This document shows positions 61,916 through 64,000 of a DNA stretch of 64,000 nt, in pieces (the stretch's first letter is position 1; each line of letters starts with the position of its first letter). The notes under the pieces are model-generated. The model was not told the origin of the DNA. It saw only the letters and a list, made by a program, of their open reading frames with translations, and did not search any database. This DNA comes from Burkholderiaceae bacterium (GTDB taxonomy: Bacteria; Pseudomonadota; Gammaproteobacteria; Burkholderiales; Burkholderiaceae_E): the NCBI GenBank assembly GCA_900299025.1, contig OMIE01000066.1, positions 1 through 64,000 on the forward strand. Reading direction: 5' to 3'. The position numbers were made by a program, and so were the translations under genes.

Positions 61916-63439
61916 TCAGATGGGACTCAATTCGATCGATTCAAAAATTTGGGCGCTGCGCCAGGTCTCGACTTCGTTGCGAAGGCTAGCGTGACTCAAG
62001 GGGTGCTGTTCAAGCCACTGTCTTGATAATTCGATTCGAACCTGCCGCTTGCGAGCAAATAAGGCGGGCAACAATACCTCTTTACGGTCTCTGCGACGGT
62101 GCAAAATAACCGACAAACGCAGGCAAAGCACCATGAGCCATTCGCGTTCTTGGCTTAAAAGCCCTTGAAGTTTGCGTAGGGAGCCCGATTGGCCAAGTGC
62201 CAGATTGGCAAGCCGGTTTTTCTCGCTCAGTGAAAACCCGGGCATCTCAGCGTGGAGCAAGATGTAGCCAGAATGTTTGTGGTAGTCAGCCTGAGCAATC
62301 GAAAAGCCCACTTCGGCCAGTCGCGCAGCCCATCCGAGTAACATTCTTTGCGCTTGGAGTTCCTCTTGAACGCCTCTAGCGGTCTGATCAAACAAGGCCA
62401 TGGCGGTTTCTGCAACACGTTCTGCATGCTCCCGATCAACACCGTAGCGTAATTGCAAAGCGTCTACGGTGACGGCACGCATATCCTGCCCAGAACTCCG
62501 ACCCAGTAAATCGTAGAGCACACCTTCACGGAGCGCTGCTGGACAGTAACGCATCGAGTCGAGATCGAATTCATCAAAAACCGCGCGCATGACAGCAATG
62601 CCACCAGCAAGAACCGGTCTACGGTCTGCTCGAATCCCCTTCAAATCAAGCCGATCGGGATGTCCTGCCTTGATCAGGCGCCGCTGCAAGTCAGTAAGAC
62701 TGTCGCGGTCGAGCATGTCGCGCTGATAGTTCAGTTGGGCGAGCTGCGTGAGCGCCTTGGCAGTTCCTGAAGTACCGACGGCATAACGCCAGCCCTTTAG
62801 ACGGTACTGTGTGCCGACAGCACCAAGGCGTGTTCTTGCATAGGCGATCGCCTCGTCCATGGCATGTTTGCCAACCATCCCGTCCGGGAAAAACCGTCTG
62901 CTCAGCGACACGCAGCCTACATAGCAGGATTCAAGAGCCTCGGGCTTATAGTCCGTACCCAAAATGCATTCGGTCGACCCGCCGCCAATGTCAACGACTA
63001 AGCGCTGCTGACCGTCACGTGGCAGATCATGCGCTGCGCCTTCGTAGATGAGTCGCGCTTCCTCAACGCCGGAGATGACTTCGATCGGAAAGCCTAGAGC
63101 GGCCTCAGCGCCATTTAAAAAATGTTTGGCGTTTGCAGCCACCCTTAAGGTGTTAGTTGCAACCACGCGTACGCGATTCGGGCCAAAAGAGCGCAAACGC
63201 TCAGCAAAGCGGTGCAGCGCCAGCAGCGCGCGCTGCTGAGAAGCCGCATCGAGATGGCCATCGGCTTGCAGTCCGGCAGCAAGCCGAACGGTTTCTTTCA
63301 GGATATCCAAAGGGAGAATCTGAGCCCCCAGGCTCGATTGCCTTACTCTTCCGATCAGTAGCCGAAAGCTGTTGGAGCCCAGGTCAACCGCGGCCAATAA
63401 TGCTGAAGGTGATTGAATTAGCGAGGAGTGAGCAGGCAT
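61916..63439 (-). CDS. ppx: Exopolyphosphatase (Ppx/GppA family)
   Basis: A 507-residue enzyme of the ASKHA fold that removes terminal phosphates from polyphosphate (or converts pppGpp). The first phosphate motif is AVDLGSNSFRLLIG; the second, VVDIGGGSTECIL, contains the catalytic site. A C-terminal HD-like domain (from about 320) completes the long form. The start ATG 63439 shares bases with the start codon of ppk1 on the other strand. A longer in-frame extension exists but would overlap ppk1 further. Ppx and Ppk1 catalyse opposite steps of polyphosphate turnover. Confidence 0.95.
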   Translation of the reverse strand: MPAHSSLIQSPSALLAAVDLGSNSFRLLIGRVRQSSLGAQILPLDILKETVRLAAGLQADGHLDAASQQRALLALHRFAERLRSFGPNRVRVVATNTLRVAANAKHFLNGAEAALGFPIEVISGVEEARLIYEGAAHDLPRDGQQRLVVDIGGGSTECILGTDYKPEALESCYVGCVSLSRRFFPDGMVGKHAMDEAIAYARTRLGAVGTQYRLKGWRYAVGTSGTAKALTQLAQLNYQRDMLDRDSLTDLQRRLIKAGHPDRLDLKGIRADRRPVLAGGIAVMRAVFDEFDLDSMRYCPAALREGVLYDLLGRSSGQDMRAVTVDALQLRYGVDREHAERVAETAMALFDQTARGVQEELQAQRMLLGWAARLAEVGFSIAQADYHKHSGYILLHAEMPGFSLSEKNRLANLALGQSGSLRKLQGLLSQEREWLMVLCLRLSVILHRRRDRKEVLLPALFARKRQVRIELSRQWLEQHPLSHASLRNEVETWRSAQIFESIELSPI

Positions 63440-64000
63440 GGATAGTGAGAACAGTGGTACCTCGGCAAGCAAGCCTAGAACCGCAAAGCGAAAAGCCACG
63501 CCGCAAGCCGGCAAGGCACGCACAACAGGCGCAAGGCTAGCCGGTGCTGGCCAGAAGGGCAAATCAAGCCTTCAACAAAGCATTCGTGCGCGACAAGACC
63601 CCTTTGTAAATCGCGAACTGTCCTTGCTCGCTTTCAACGAACGAGTGCTAGCTCAAGCCGAAGATACGAAGGTGCCTTTGCTCGAGCGACTGCGTTATCT
63701 CACGATTGTTTCGAACAATCTCGATGAATTCTTTGAGATTCGGGTTGCTGAGCTTAAGCAACTCGCAGAAAGTCCGAGTGCAAGCTTGGAGATCTTGCAA
63801 ACCCTTGCTGCCGTTCAGCTTCGCGCGCGAGCGCTTGTACGCCGGCAGTATGGACTCTTGAACCGAGAACTCCTGCCACGGTTGCGCGAGCAAGGTGTTG
63901 TGATTCACTTAAGCGAAGAGTGGAGCCCAAGCCAGCGCGAATGGGCAGAGCAATTTTTTCACAGTGAGGTCGAGCCGCTTTTAACGCCAATTGCACTTGA
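63438..64000 (+). CDS. ppk1: Polyphosphate kinase 1 (partial, runs off the window)
   Basis: The first 187 complete codons of a longer gene that continues past the window end. After a lysine/alanine-rich N-terminal extension of about 50 residues, the PPK1 N-terminal domain starts: FVNRELSLLAFNERVL (about 57-71), VSNNLDEFFEIRVAELKQL (about 91-109). The latter two are diagnostic of PPK1, which makes polyphosphate from ATP. The ATG at 63438-63440 overlaps the divergent ppx start (CATG). No later ATG occurs before the conserved domain. Confidence 0.93.
   Translation, partial: MDSENSGTSASKPRTAKRKATPQAGKARTTGARLAGAGQKGKSSLQQSIRARQDPFVNRELSLLAFNERVLAQAEDTKVPLLERLRYLTIVSNNLDEFFEIRVAELKQLAESPSASLEILQTLAAVQLRARALVRRQYGLLNRELLPRLREQGVVIHLSEEWSPSQREWAEQFFHSEVEPLLTPIAL

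Overview
The window is a gene-dense stretch of bacterial chromosome, most likely from a betaproteobacterium of the order Burkholderiales. The evidence is gene order and family type. A dksA-hslV-hslU-argB-HAD-slmA block is present, with a DksA that has lost its zinc cysteines. An aa3-type cytochrome oxidase cluster carries the small DUF2244, DUF2970 and DUF2909 genes and a 31-residue assembly peptide. An S-adenosylhomocysteine (SAH) riboswitch precedes ahcY, and the order is ahcY-tlyA-metF. I cannot name a genus. I see no prophage, insertion sequence, CRISPR array, tRNA or rRNA. The longest gap between genes is under 300 bases. This is a housekeeping region, not an accessory island.

Layout. 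0-5 kb: a beta-ketoadipyl-CoA-type thiolase, a small heat-shock protein with a sigma-32-like promoter, and a copper chaperone plus copper-exporting ATPase. 4.5-13.3 kb (minus strand): a tightly packed, probably single transcription unit folM-like, folB, ttcA, ubiB, a sodium:solute symporter, glmU, glmS. 13.3-20.5 kb: a MidA-type methyltransferase and DUF2905 on the plus strand, then a minus-strand unit of lytic transglycosylase, NDUFA9-like SDR, cca and a nitronate monooxygenase-like flavoprotein. 20.5-25.9 kb: the methyl cycle (5-formyl-THF cyclo-ligase, metF, tlyA, ahcY with its riboswitch, metK). 26-37.6 kb (plus strand): two lipid A acyltransferases, dapF, DUF484, xerC, rlmI, a COG0523 GTPase, dksA, hslVU, argB, a HAD phosphatase and slmA. 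37.6-46.3 kb: moeB-like, ctpA and gpmA on the minus strand; rhodanese-like, grxC, secB, gpsA and a LOG-family gene on the plus strand; trmL and comF on the minus strand; then a divergent methyltransferase. 46.3-56.4 kb: the complete cytochrome c oxidase operon with its copper and heme A assembly factors. 56.4-64 kb: glutathione peroxidase, an EamA transporter, rpoH with a CIRCE operator, ftsY, rsmD, coaD, a ferredoxin, and the ppx/ppk1 pair; ppk1 runs off the end.

How the genes work together. The oxidase cluster is self-contained. Subunits II, I and III are encoded with Cu insertion factors (Cox11, SCO and a second SCO-like CxxxC protein), heme A synthesis (CtaB, Cox15) and SURF1. CopZ/CopA at the other end handle copper excess. 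AhcY, MetF and MetK form the S-adenosylmethionine cycle, with SAH sensed directly on the ahcY leader. RpoH, a CIRCE site (HrcA operator) on its promoter, HslVU and an Hsp20 with a sigma-32-type promoter form a heat-shock theme. GlmS and GlmU supply UDP-GlcNAc, and together with the lytic transglycosylase, LpxL-type enzymes, DapF and SlmA they serve the envelope and division.

I found no clearly new multi-gene system. The most useful observations are regulatory and structural: the SAH riboswitch, the CIRCE element overlapping the rpoH -10 box, the overlapping divergent start codons of ppx and ppk1, a 36-bp tandem repeat between sco and gpx, and an in-frame insertion in CopA. Coordinates of starts were corrected by family length and ribosome-binding sites. 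Promoter and hairpin calls were made by eye and are correspondingly less certain.
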